DNA of 12,286 bases, taken from Treponema sp. Lineage in GTDB: Bacteria > Spirochaetota > Spirochaetia > Treponematales > Breznakiellaceae. Positions 1-5,787 of the stretch are shown here, in pieces (position 1 is the stretch's first letter; every line of letters begins with the position of its first letter). Made by a program: the position numbers and the translations under genes. The stretch lies in the NCBI GenBank assembly GCA_031255875.1, contig JAIRRR010000299.1:1-12286 (forward strand), given 5' to 3'. A model generated the notes under the pieces. That model did no database searches. It saw nothing but the letters and a program-made list of their open reading frames with translations, and had not been told where the DNA came from.

Positions 1-101
1 TAATACGGGACGGGTATTTGTATGTATTTGGCGGAGTCAACGGCAGTTGGGAAACCCCCAATTATTTAATCGATATTTGGCGTACTTATATCGGGGAATA
101 A
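1..101 (+). CDS. C-terminal end of a kelch-like repeat protein (partial)
   Basis: Reading from base 3, an open frame enters from the left edge and encodes 32 residues before the TAA at 99-101. The residues include YLYVFGGVNGSW and then YLIDIWRTYIGE. The string Y-x-Y-V-F-G-G is the core strand and double glycine of a kelch beta-propeller blade, so this is probably the last blade of a kelch or galactose-oxidase-like propeller. Such proteins in bacteria are often secreted or surface-exposed binding proteins, but nothing here shows the substrate. The stretch is visibly richer in A and T than the neighbouring genes. It converges on the NeuB-family gene. Only one blade is visible, so the assignment rests on a short motif. 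Confidence 0.5.
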   Translation, partial: IRDGYLYVFGGVNGSWETPNYLIDIWRTYIGE

Positions 102-181
102 GATTCATGCGGCCGGGCCGCCGGGACAACAGGGCTTTGGAATGAGGCGGAACGCCCGGGCGCGATACCCTGGCCGCGCCC

Positions 182-1294
182 TCACAGATCCTCGAAGCGT
201 ATCCCTTCGCCTGCCGGGATGGGCTGCCGGGCTACCCTGCCGGTAATCCTCCCCGCCCACGAGGGCGGGAGGCCGGGCCGCAGGTTTTTTTCCGTTCTCA
301 GTGCGCCGAACATGTCCGCCCGGATAAACTCCCCCTGCATGATATCCCGCAGCGCGTGGAGCGACCGGCCGGTCCTCCCGTAGCTGGCCCGCTCGGAGGG
401 CGCAAGCCTCTTTGCGCCGTCGCCAAGCACCGCTTCCACCAGATCCGCGCCGCGCTCGCGGGCAAGTTCCGCCACAAGCGCCCCGCTTTCCATGCCCGCC
501 GCCCTCCTGACGGCCAGGACCATGCGCCTGAAATCGCTGGGGGGCAGGGCTATCAGGTCGTCCAGGCCGCCGTCTTTCCGGGAAAGGCAGAAGTGTTTTT
601 CAACGGCAACGGCGCCCATCGCGACCGCGAGGGACGGCACCAGTTCCGGGTCAAGGCTGTGATCGCTCACCCCGGCGCTTAGCCCGAACACCGCGCGGAG
701 GCTTTTCAGGACCCGCAGGTTGTACTCCGTCTCCGGGGCGGGGTAGGCGGTGACGCAGTGGAGCAGGCAGACAGGTATGCCGCGCAGTATTTCAAGCGCC
801 TCCTCGATATCGCCGAGCCGGGAAACCCCGGACGAGAGCAGGACCGGCTTGTTGTAGCCCGCTATCCGCTCAAGCAGGGCGGTATAGTTAAGCTCCGGGG
901 AGGCTATCTTAAAAAGCGCGGGATCAAGGGCCGCAAGCTCTGCCGCGCTTCTCTCCCCAAAGGGGGTGCAGAGAAAGAGCAGCCCCCGCTTTTCGGCGTA
1001 GTCCTTTGCGTCCGCGAAGAACCGGGACGCGGCTTCCAGTCTTTTAAAGGCGTCGTAGAGCCGGGTACTGCCGCCCGGAAGCTCCACCAGCCCCGTGTTC
1101 GGGTGGAGTATTTCATCGGCGTAGACCATTTGGAATTTGACGCAGCCCGCCCCGGCTTCCGCCGCCGCGTCTATCAGCTCCCGGGCTTTTCCCGCGTCCG
1201 CCCCGTGGGAGGTCCCGAGTTCCGCGATAATCAGGGGGTTTCCCGCGCCGTAGGTTTTACCCCCCGCGCTGAATGTTTTTTCCATGCGCATCAT
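182..1294 (-). CDS. neuB: NeuB-family nonulosonic (sialic) acid synthase
   Basis: Enzymes of this family condense phosphoenolpyruvate with an N-acylated hexosamine to give sialic, legionaminic or pseudaminic acid, for surface polysaccharide or flagellin decoration. The 370-residue length is normal. The N-terminal TIM barrel shows IAELGTSHG (Glu25), KFQ at 53-55, KIASPEL from 129, LHC at 178-180 and the likely metal-binding histidines in SDH (His212) and EKHF (His234). The family's GPD segment reads GLD, keeping the Asp (245). Residues 300-370 form the SAF/antifreeze-like domain (GRSLHA, then LRPGLPP and a final IPAGEGIRFEDL). The start is unsettled: three Met codons lie within the first four (MMRM), no Shine-Dalgarno is visible, and a TATAAT 7 bases upstream of the ATG at 1285 suggests a leaderless start there. 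No other nonulosonate gene is present, so the exact sugar product is unknown. Confidence 0.9.
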   Translation of the reverse strand: MMRMEKTFSAGGKTYGAGNPLIIAELGTSHGADAGKARELIDAAAEAGAGCVKFQMVYADEILHPNTGLVELPGGSTRLYDAFKRLEAASRFFADAKDYAEKRGLLFLCTPFGERSAAELAALDPALFKIASPELNYTALLERIAGYNKPVLLSSGVSRLGDIEEALEILRGIPVCLLHCVTAYPAPETEYNLRVLKSLRAVFGLSAGVSDHSLDPELVPSLAVAMGAVAVEKHFCLSRKDGGLDDLIALPPSDFRRMVLAVRRAAGMESGALVAELARERGADLVEAVLGDGAKRLAPSERASYGRTGRSLHALRDIMQGEFIRADMFGALRTEKNLRPGLPPSWAGRITGRVARQPIPAGEGIRFEDL

Positions 1295-1305
1295 TATACC
1301 CGGTA

Positions 1306-1334
1306 TTGCCTATTTTTCCCATAGAACATAAGAT
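1306..1334 (+). promoter_or_regulatory. Candidate promoter of the amidohydrolase gene
   Basis: TTGCCT at 1306-1311 and TAAGAT at 1329-1334 are separated by 17 bases, and each box matches 4 of 6 sigma-70 consensus positions. The expected transcript would have a leader of roughly 95 bases before the TTG start at 1437. The boxes are weak and no experimental support is available. Confidence 0.3.
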
Positions 1335-1425
1335 GGGTGGTAACTATTCGGCCGCCCTGCGGGGTGTGTCAAAAGCCGGCGGAACAAGGGGCTTCGGGCA
1401 GCCTGTTGCAAAGGAAATTTTTTAT

Positions 1426-1430
1426 GGAGG
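1426..1430 (+). promoter_or_regulatory. Ribosome binding site that fixes a TTG start
   Basis: GGAGG (followed by AAG) lies 6 bases before the TTG at 1437. No ATG or GTG in this frame is as well placed, so this site selects the rare TTG start of the amidohydrolase. Confidence 0.7.
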
Positions 1431-1436
1431 AAGTAT

Positions 1437-2810
1437 TTGGCCACACTGGACTACCTTGTTACCAATGCGCGCATCATCGATCCTGGAAGCGGCCGGGATT
1501 TCAAGGGCAGCCTTGGAATTTCCGGCGGAAAAATCGCGGATATCTATTCCCCCGGCGCTGCGGAGAATCGGAACGCGGCGAAGGTTCTTGACGCGGAAGG
1601 CGGGCTGCTGGTCCCCGGCTTTGTCGATGTCCACGCGCACAGCGATAACGACATCCCCTGCGCGGAAAAACTTTTAGCCATGGGAGTGACCACTGTTTTA
1701 AGCGGGAACTGCGGCATGGGCCCCGCCGATTTCGAAACGTTTTTCAACGAATTTGAATCGTCCGGATACCCTGTCAACCAGGCGGAGATGGCGGGCCTGA
1801 GCACCTTAAGGGAAAAAGCCGGGCAGGGGGACGTTTACCAGGGAGCGTCAAAAGATCAGACCAGGAAGATGAAGGAATTTGTACAAGAGGCCTTTTCAAA
1901 GGGAGCCTGGGGAATTTCATTCGGAATAGAATACACCCCGGGAGCGTCCAGAGAGGAAATAGAGGAAATGGCGTCGGCCGCCTCTTGCGCGGGCAGGCTT
2001 GTTGCCGCCCATATAGGGTGCCGCTACCCGAACGACACCGATTCTCTGGTGGATTTCCTCGAACTGGGGGTAAAATTCGGCATCCGCCTTATTATCTCCC
2101 ATCTGGTGTATATGTTCGTGGGAGACGCCCTTAAAAAGGCGGTAGAGATTATCGACAGCTACCGCGCCAAAGGCGTCGATGTCTGGGTGGACAGCGGGAT
2201 GTATACCGCCTATGCCACCGGCGCGGGAAGCCCGGTGTTTGATGAAGAATATATTATAGGTGACAGTAATTTTTGTTTTGACAGGTTCCGCGCCGCTACC
2301 GGGAAATACGCGGGGCAGTTCCTCGATGTTGAAAAGTACCTTGAAATACGCCGCGATTTTCCCGATGACAGTTTGATTTACGATCCCGGCCGGCCGGAAG
2401 ATATTTTCACCGCGTATTCCCTTAAAGACGTGATGGTGTCCACCGATTGTATCGGGAATCCCCCCAGGCAGGGGCACCCGCAGGGCGCGGCAACGTACCC
2501 CCTGTTTTTCCGCATAATGGTCAAGGAGACGAAGCGGCTTTCGCTTGCAGAGGCCCTGCGGCGCTGCACGCTGATCCCGGCCCAGGCCATGGGCTGCTCC
2601 GGAAAAGGCCGCGTCGCGCCGGGCGCCGACGCGGACCTGGTCGTTCTGGACTGGGAGCGCCTGCGCGAGCGCGCGGACTTCCCGGGTTCGGGAAACCCCG
2701 ACGCGCCGCCCGAGGGCGTAAAGCATGTTTTTGTCAACGGCGTCCTCTCCATCGAGAACGAGAAGCGCGTCCCGGGAATTTTCGCCGGCAAATGCCTTAA
2801 GAGGCTGTAG
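1437..2810 (+). CDS. D-aminoacylase / N-acyl-D-amino acid deacylase family amidohydrolase
   Basis: This is a cytoplasmic-type metal-dependent hydrolase of 457 residues. The family removes acyl groups from N-acyl-D-amino acids or opens related cyclic amides, and the substrate here is not evident. Seen in the sequence: an N-terminal beta-sandwich segment, VPGFVDVHAHSDND with the HxH metal pair (His66, His68), and the family hallmark GNCGMGP with a candidate bridging Cys92. ISFGIEYTPGAS from about 160 matches the usual S-x-G-L-E-Y-x-P-G signature. Further candidate ligands are His192 in AAHIG, His222 in IISHL and the catalytic Asp337 in VSTDC. GRVAPGADADLVVLD near 391-405 and a final VFVNG are typical of the amidohydrolase C-terminal sandwich. 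The usual Arg/Asp after the His192-like histidine is replaced by GCRY, so the substrate pocket may differ. The TTG start is supported by GGAGG 6 bases upstream. The gene converges with the DUF2284-type gene. Confidence 0.85.
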   Translation: MATLDYLVTNARIIDPGSGRDFKGSLGISGGKIADIYSPGAAENRNAAKVLDAEGGLLVPGFVDVHAHSDNDIPCAEKLLAMGVTTVLSGNCGMGPADFETFFNEFESSGYPVNQAEMAGLSTLREKAGQGDVYQGASKDQTRKMKEFVQEAFSKGAWGISFGIEYTPGASREEIEEMASAASCAGRLVAAHIGCRYPNDTDSLVDFLELGVKFGIRLIISHLVYMFVGDALKKAVEIIDSYRAKGVDVWVDSGMYTAYATGAGSPVFDEEYIIGDSNFCFDRFRAATGKYAGQFLDVEKYLEIRRDFPDDSLIYDPGRPEDIFTAYSLKDVMVSTDCIGNPPRQGHPQGAATYPLFFRIMVKETKRLSLAEALRRCTLIPAQAMGCSGKGRVAPGADADLVVLDWERLRERADFPGSGNPDAPPEGVKHVFVNGVLSIENEKRVPGIFAGKCLKRL

Positions 2811-2893
2811 CCCGGAACAGGCCGCTGCCGCTCGCGGGCCGGGATACGGGTTCCGGCCCTGCTCGAAAGCCCGGCCCAATACCGCGCGGAGGT

Positions 2894-3436
2894 TTACTCT
2901 ACCAGTACGCAGCCCACGTAAGTCATGGTGTTGGGGCCGTAGTAGTAGGGAAGCCCGTTGGCCTTGCACACGTCGCTTACCACCATTCCCATGGCTTCCA
3001 TAGAGGCGAGCATTTTGTCGGGGAAACGGCAGGGGGAATCCGGGTAGCTGCATTGTTCGCAGCGCTTGCAGGCCCCGGCTCCCAGGAGCATGGCTTTCGG
3101 GAAGAGATCGTAGAGCCTGGCGCCAAAGTCTTCCAGATGCTGGCGGTGGTTTTGGGAAATTTCCATCATCGACTCTCCGTCCAGGGCGTCTTCCAGCTCC
3201 CCCGTGGTTTGGAGAATCAGGCCCCCCCGGTACTTTTTCAGGCGCGCCTCGCATTCTTCCAGGCTGCCGCAGCCCGGGGGGCACGACCACCTTGTCCCGT
3301 AGGCCCCGCATTTGTTTTCCGCGCAGGCGTCCCGCACCTCTTTCCGTACCTGGATGGTGGAAACGTCCAGGAGCCCTGTTTGGGAAAAACCGCACTCCCG
3401 GGCCAGTTCTTTTACCGCGTCGATAGAATCAGCCAT
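2894..3436 (-). CDS. DUF2284-type cysteine-rich putative metal-binding protein
   Basis: The 180-residue protein has 12 cysteines and no signal peptide. There are two clusters: Cys38, Cys43, Cys52 and Cys56 (with SCPPGCGS), and Cys123, Cys126, Cys129 and Cys136 (CKRCEQCSYPDSPCRFP). The second resembles an iron-sulfur cluster site. This layout and the 'CPP' string match the DUF2284 family, predicted metal-binding proteins often found in anaerobes and in some cases near corrinoid methyltransferase genes. The biochemical role of the family is not established. A redox or metal role supporting the neighbouring corrinoid pair is inference. A GAGAGGG just upstream of the ATG supports the start. A terminator-like hairpin separates it from the upstream corrinoid gene, so it may have its own promoter or depend on readthrough. 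Confidence 0.8.
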   Translation of the reverse strand: MADSIDAVKELARECGFSQTGLLDVSTIQVRKEVRDACAENKCGAYGTRWSCPPGCGSLEECEARLKKYRGGLILQTTGELEDALDGESMMEISQNHRQHLEDFGARLYDLFPKAMLLGAGACKRCEQCSYPDSPCRFPDKMLASMEAMGMVVSDVCKANGLPYYYGPNTMTYVGCVLVE

Positions 3437-3496
3437 ATATCCCTCTCTGCGCCGTGGCGATCGCGGTCACCGAATAAGATGAAGCCATAACCCGGC

Positions 3497-3540
3497 AAAA
3501 AAATAACCGCGACGGCAGCAAAACCTCGCCGCCGCCGCGG
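3497..3540 (-). terminator. Rho-independent terminator after the corrinoid operon
   Basis: On the minus strand a GC-rich stem (3540-3531 with 3516-3507, ten pairs with one mismatch, loop of 14) is followed directly by TTATTTTTTT at 3506-3497. It lies about 85 bases beyond the corrinoid protein stop and before the DUF2284 start, in the right orientation to end the methyltransferase-corrinoid transcript. Confidence 0.7.
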
Positions 3541-3566
3541 ACTTTTTGAAAAATGGAACTAAAGCC

Positions 3567-3605
3567 GGGGCTTTTCAAAAACCGGTCGGGTTTTGAAACC
3601 GCCCC
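3567..3605. repeat. Two-part hairpin downstream of the corrinoid gene
   Basis: An outer stem GGGGC (3567-3571) with GCCCC (3601-3605) encloses an inner stem of about ten pairs with one bulge (TTTCAAAAACC at 3573-3583 with GGTTTTGAAA at 3589-3598). It starts about 20 bases after the corrinoid stop and lies upstream of the main terminator. A role in mRNA 3'-end protection or as a second terminator is possible. Confidence 0.5.
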
Positions 3606-3624
3606 TCGCTGCGAAAAGGCAAAC

Positions 3625-4260
3625 TCAGGCGGCGGACAGCTGCTTGGCGACTACGGCCGCGCTTGCCGCGTCCGGGGCATAGGCGTCGGCGCCGATCTGG
3701 CTGGCGTAGTCCTGGGTGATGGGGGCGCCGCCCACGATGATCTTGAATCCGCTAAGCCCCGAAGCCCTTATCGCCGCTACCGTGTCTTTCATGGCGGGCA
3801 TCGTGGTGGTCAGCAGGGCCGATACCGCGATAACCTTGGTGTCCGGGTTTTCCTTGAGGGTTTCGATGAATTTGTCAACGGGCACGTCCACCCCCAGATC
3901 GATCACTTCAAAACCCGCGCTTTCGATCATCATGCCGACCAGGTTTTTGCCAATGTCATGAAGGTCGCCGGACACAGTCCCGATTATGCACTTGCCCGCG
4001 GCGGTAGCCGCTCCGGCCGCCAGCTTCGGCTTGAGGACCTCTACGCCCTTCTTCATGGCCCGGGCCGCAACCAGCATCTCGGGGACAAAGATCTCGGCTT
4101 TCTTGAATTTTTCGCCCACATTACCCATGGTGGCAATCATCCCTTCGTTCAGAATCTTGAGGGGATCGATCCCTTCGGCCAGAGCTTCTTCCACAAGGCC
4201 CGCGATAATTTTGGACTTTCCGCCCTCTATCGCCTCGGCAATTTCTTCCAGTTTACCCAT
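3625..4260 (-). CDS. Corrinoid (cobalamin-binding) methyl-carrier protein, MtaC/MttC/MtvC-like
   Basis: This small cytoplasmic protein carries a methyl group on its corrinoid cobalt between two methyltransferases. It has 211 residues, the usual size. Residues 1-85 form the helical cap domain (KILNEGMIATMGNVGEKF, then IFVPEMLVAARAM). Residues 90-211 form the Rossmann-like B12 domain, with GDLHDIGKN containing the D99-x-H101-x-x-G104 motif (His101 is the lower axial cobalt ligand), SALLTTTM from 147 and IVGGAPIT from 175. The ATG at 4260 is chosen because AAGGAG lies 9 bases upstream; a longer TTG frame from 4281 would place that ribosome site inside the gene. It follows the methyltetrahydrofolate methyltransferase gene by 117 bases. 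Which substrate methyltransferase it serves cannot be told. Confidence 0.92.
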   Translation of the reverse strand: MGKLEEIAEAIEGGKSKIIAGLVEEALAEGIDPLKILNEGMIATMGNVGEKFKKAEIFVPEMLVAARAMKKGVEVLKPKLAAGAATAAGKCIIGTVSGDLHDIGKNLVGMMIESAGFEVIDLGVDVPVDKFIETLKENPDTKVIAVSALLTTTMPAMKDTVAAIRASGLSGFKIIVGGAPITQDYASQIGADAYAPDAASAAVVAKQLSAA

Positions 4261-4269
4261 ACCAACTTT

Positions 4270-4275
4270 CTCCTT
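4270..4275 (-). promoter_or_regulatory. Ribosome binding site deciding the corrinoid protein start
   Basis: AAGGAG on the minus strand lies 9 bases before the ATG at 4260. It argues against the in-frame TTG at 4281. Confidence 0.7.
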
Positions 4276-4296
4276 AACCAAACATTAAATTAATAA

Positions 4297-4374
4297 ACAC
4301 AAAAAACTTTTGTGTATTAACGCCTTGAATTTCAAAGGCGCGGCGGTTCAGCCAGGCCGGGATACCCGCCTGGC
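4297..4374. repeat. Three consecutive hairpins between the methyltransferase and corrinoid genes
   Basis: Reading along the minus-strand transcript, the first hairpin (4374-4351) has arms GCCAGGC and GCCTGGC plus an inner GGG/CCC and starts 3 bases after the methyltransferase stop. The second (4340-4321) has arms beginning CGCC and ending GGCG with one bulge. The third (4315-4297) pairs ACACAAAA with TTTTGTGT around GTT. None is followed by a clean U-run, so mRNA processing or stability is likelier than full termination. Confidence 0.5.
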
Positions 4375-4377
4375 GAA

Positions 4378-5196
4378 TCAGCCCGCCTTGGGCTTGGCGT
4401 CGCCGCCGAATATGCCCGCGCGGAACGCTTTAATATACTCCATGCAGAAATCGTCCTGCCCGAGCAGGGCCTCCGCCGCGTAAATAAGGCCCATCATGTC
4501 CCTGTTCAGCGGGTCCAGGATGGCGCTGTCCATGCCGGCGGCCATGGAGAGAATGATAAATCCCTGGTTGACGTACTTGCGGGCCGGGAGGTTGAACGAG
4601 ATATTGCTGGCCCCGCCGGTAATGTGGATCGCGGGGTATTGCCCCTTGATGGTCCTCATAACCTCGGTAATCGAAGCGATGCCGTCTTCGGAAGTGCAGA
4701 GCATCTGGACCAGCGGGTCGATGTGGATACGCTTGGGATCGATTTTGTATTCCTTGGCTTTCGCCATGATACGGGCGAACACTTCAAGCCGCTTTTCTAT
4801 CGTTTTGGATATCTCGGTATCGTCGCAGAGCAGGGCGACACATTCCCACTTGGTATCGGCGATAACCGGGAAAACCTGCTCGATCTTGTCGCCTTCCATG
4901 GAGACCGAATTGATAAGCCCCGGCCTCTTGCAGAATTTGATCGCCTCCGCGCAGGTTTTGGCGTTGGGGCTGTCTATGGCGACGGGGGTGTCGGTCACGC
5001 CCTGGACCAGATCGATGAGCCAGTGAAGCGTTTCAAGCTCGCGGGCCGGCTCGACAGACGCGCAGACGTCGATAAACGAAGCCCCCGCGCCGGACTGCTT
5101 TTCCGCCAGATTTTTGATATGATCCTCATTTTTTTCGGCAATTGCCTTGGACATGGAGGGGATTGAGCCGTTGATCTTTTCCCCGATTATAGTCAT
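4378..5196 (-). CDS. Methyltetrahydrofolate:corrinoid methyltransferase (AcsE/MtvA/MtgA-like)
   Basis: This pterin-binding TIM-barrel enzyme moves a methyl group between 5-methyltetrahydrofolate and a corrinoid protein. It has 272 residues; acetogen MeTr is close to this length. It opens with IIGEKING as in AcsE. Residues matching the pterin site of acetogen MeTr are visible at near-identical positions: Asp75 in AIDSPN, Asn96 in INS, Asp160 in HIDPL and Asn198 in GGASNIS. The C-terminal GMDSAILDP and AAEALLGQD also fit. The start has a perfect AAGGAGGT 5 bases upstream, and a good promoter lies at 5238-5267. With the next gene it forms a methyl-transfer pair. It could be the Wood-Ljungdahl enzyme or the tetrahydrofolate side of an O- or N-demethylation system; the absence of CO dehydrogenase/acetyl-CoA synthase genes here leaves that open. 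Confidence 0.9.
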   Translation of the reverse strand: MTIIGEKINGSIPSMSKAIAEKNEDHIKNLAEKQSGAGASFIDVCASVEPARELETLHWLIDLVQGVTDTPVAIDSPNAKTCAEAIKFCKRPGLINSVSMEGDKIEQVFPVIADTKWECVALLCDDTEISKTIEKRLEVFARIMAKAKEYKIDPKRIHIDPLVQMLCTSEDGIASITEVMRTIKGQYPAIHITGGASNISFNLPARKYVNQGFIILSMAAGMDSAILDPLNRDMMGLIYAAEALLGQDDFCMEYIKAFRAGIFGGDAKPKAG

Positions 5197-5237
5197 TATT
5201 AACCTCCTTAATGGTGCAGAACCGGCTAGGTTTTTAT

Positions 5238-5267
5238 ATTGTAGACTTCGTGCCGATCCTCTGTAAA
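5238..5267 (-). promoter_or_regulatory. Sigma-70-like promoter of the methyltransferase-corrinoid operon
   Basis: On the minus strand TTTACA (5267-5262) and TACAAT (5243-5238) are 18 bases apart, and each matches 5 of 6 consensus positions. Transcription would begin about 35 bases before the methyltransferase start, with AAGGAGGT in the short leader. Confidence 0.5.
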
Positions 5268-5562
5268 TGCATAAACTGTATAAAAAATATAATTATTTTC
5301 CTACATTTTGCAGGATAGTTCAAAAATTCGCGCGATTCGTCCATAAAAGATCTTCCCGGTCCGGCTGTTTTTAGGAATACGCCGCGTCCATGCTTGACAA
5401 GGGTATGAGGCCGCGCTAGCCTTTGAACAGGATCCTTATTGGAAGGCGCGGGTGTAATACCCAAGAGCCCGCTTGCGCGGGGGAGCTTTAGGGTGAATCT
5501 TTACTGCCGCAGAGATGGCGGGGTATGAAACCGCGCAGTATAGATAATTTCCTATTCAACGA

Positions 5563-5616
5563 CAGATTTTTCAGAGAAAAATCTGATACCTCGCCCTTCA
5601 GGGCGAGGTAGTTCAT
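5563..5616 (+). mobile_element. Probable IS200/IS605-type right-end relic (hairpins plus TAGTTCAT)
   Basis: Two perfect hairpins lie back to back. The first pairs CAGATTTTTC (5563-5572) with GAAAAATCTG (5576-5585) around AGA. The second pairs TACCTCGCCC (5587-5596) with GGGCGAGGTA (5601-5610) around TTCA. The second arm runs straight into TAGTTCAT (5609-5616). A GC hairpin with a TTCA-like loop followed by TAGTTCA(C/T) is the typical right end of many IS200/IS605 elements and the 3' end of TnpB guide (omega) RNAs; this comparison is from memory of the family. No intact tnpA or tnpB is present. A plain regulatory hairpin is the alternative. Confidence 0.4.
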
Positions 5617-5664
5617 TCGCCCGGAACCGACACCGGGAGTTTGTCGCGCTCCGCGCACAGAATA

Positions 5665-5695
5665 GTATAAATATTCATTTTATGAATATTTATAC
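5665..5695. repeat. 14-base-pair perfect AT-rich inverted repeat
   Basis: GTATAAATATTCAT (5665-5678) is exactly complementary to 5682-5695 around a TTT spacer. It lies about 90 bases before the exporter start, so an operator or structured leader is possible. No regulator gene is nearby. Confidence 0.6.
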
Positions 5696-5724
5696 CTTAC
5701 AAACACCAAAGTACGGCTATTAAT

Positions 5725-5758
5725 CGGGATTTTTTTGCATATATATGCAAAAAACCCG
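5725..5758. repeat. 24-base perfect palindrome upstream of the exporter operon
   Basis: The core GCATATATATGC (5737-5748) is flanked by T-run and A-run arms, giving a perfect palindrome at 5731-5754. CGGG (5725-5728) and CCCG (5755-5758) extend it after a two-base bulge. It ends 29 bases before the ATG at 5788, where an operator or a transcript hairpin would control the three-gene operon. Confidence 0.6.
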
Positions 5759-5787
5759 CAAGTACGCAGGCTGCTAGAGGATACAAT

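Larger units (their letters stand above)
5197..5787. other. Gene-free region of about 590 bases between divergent operons
   Basis: No open frame here looks like a protein. The region is richer in A and T than its neighbours in places (5264-5310 and 5660-5755). It holds the minus-strand promoter of the methyltransferase, hairpins resembling an IS200/IS605-type right end, two AT-rich palindromes, and the ribosome site AGAGG (5776-5780) of the exporter gene. The stretch 5380-5530 has a few short hairpins, such as CCCGC/GCGGG at 5468-5481. Confidence 0.6.

Noticed and set aside
158..181. GGGCGCG/CGCGCCC hairpin directly after the NeuB-family stop
   Set aside because: It has a seven-pair stem with a 10-base loop and no U-tract in either direction. 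Such GC repeats are common here, so it is not called a terminator.
2836..2877. GGGCCGG hairpin alternatives between the convergent amidohydrolase and DUF2284 genes
   Set aside because: The position suits a bidirectional terminator, but no U-run follows on either strand.
1917..3395. A 492-codon minus-strand open frame, longest among the antisense frames
   Set aside because: It lies opposite the well-supported amidohydrolase and runs into the DUF2284 gene in another frame. Its translation is Arg/Gly/Pro-rich without motifs, as expected of an antisense frame in GC-rich DNA.
4261..4281. Longer corrinoid protein start at TTG 4281
   Set aside because: It would put the clear AAGGAG inside the coding region, and homologous proteins begin near the ATG at 4260.
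3553..4293. A 246-codon plus-strand open frame
   Set aside because: It is the shadow of the corrinoid protein gene, whose DxHxxG and GG motifs are clear on the other strand.
5234..5464. A 76-codon minus-strand open frame in the intergenic gap
   Set aside because: It overlaps the methyltransferase promoter, has no ribosome site and has no recognisable protein character.
5441..5528. A tnpB pseudogene as a separate feature
   Set aside because: The fragments fall in two frames, are about 20-30 residues long and lack the RuvC or zinc-finger motifs. They are mentioned only as part of the mobile-element finding.
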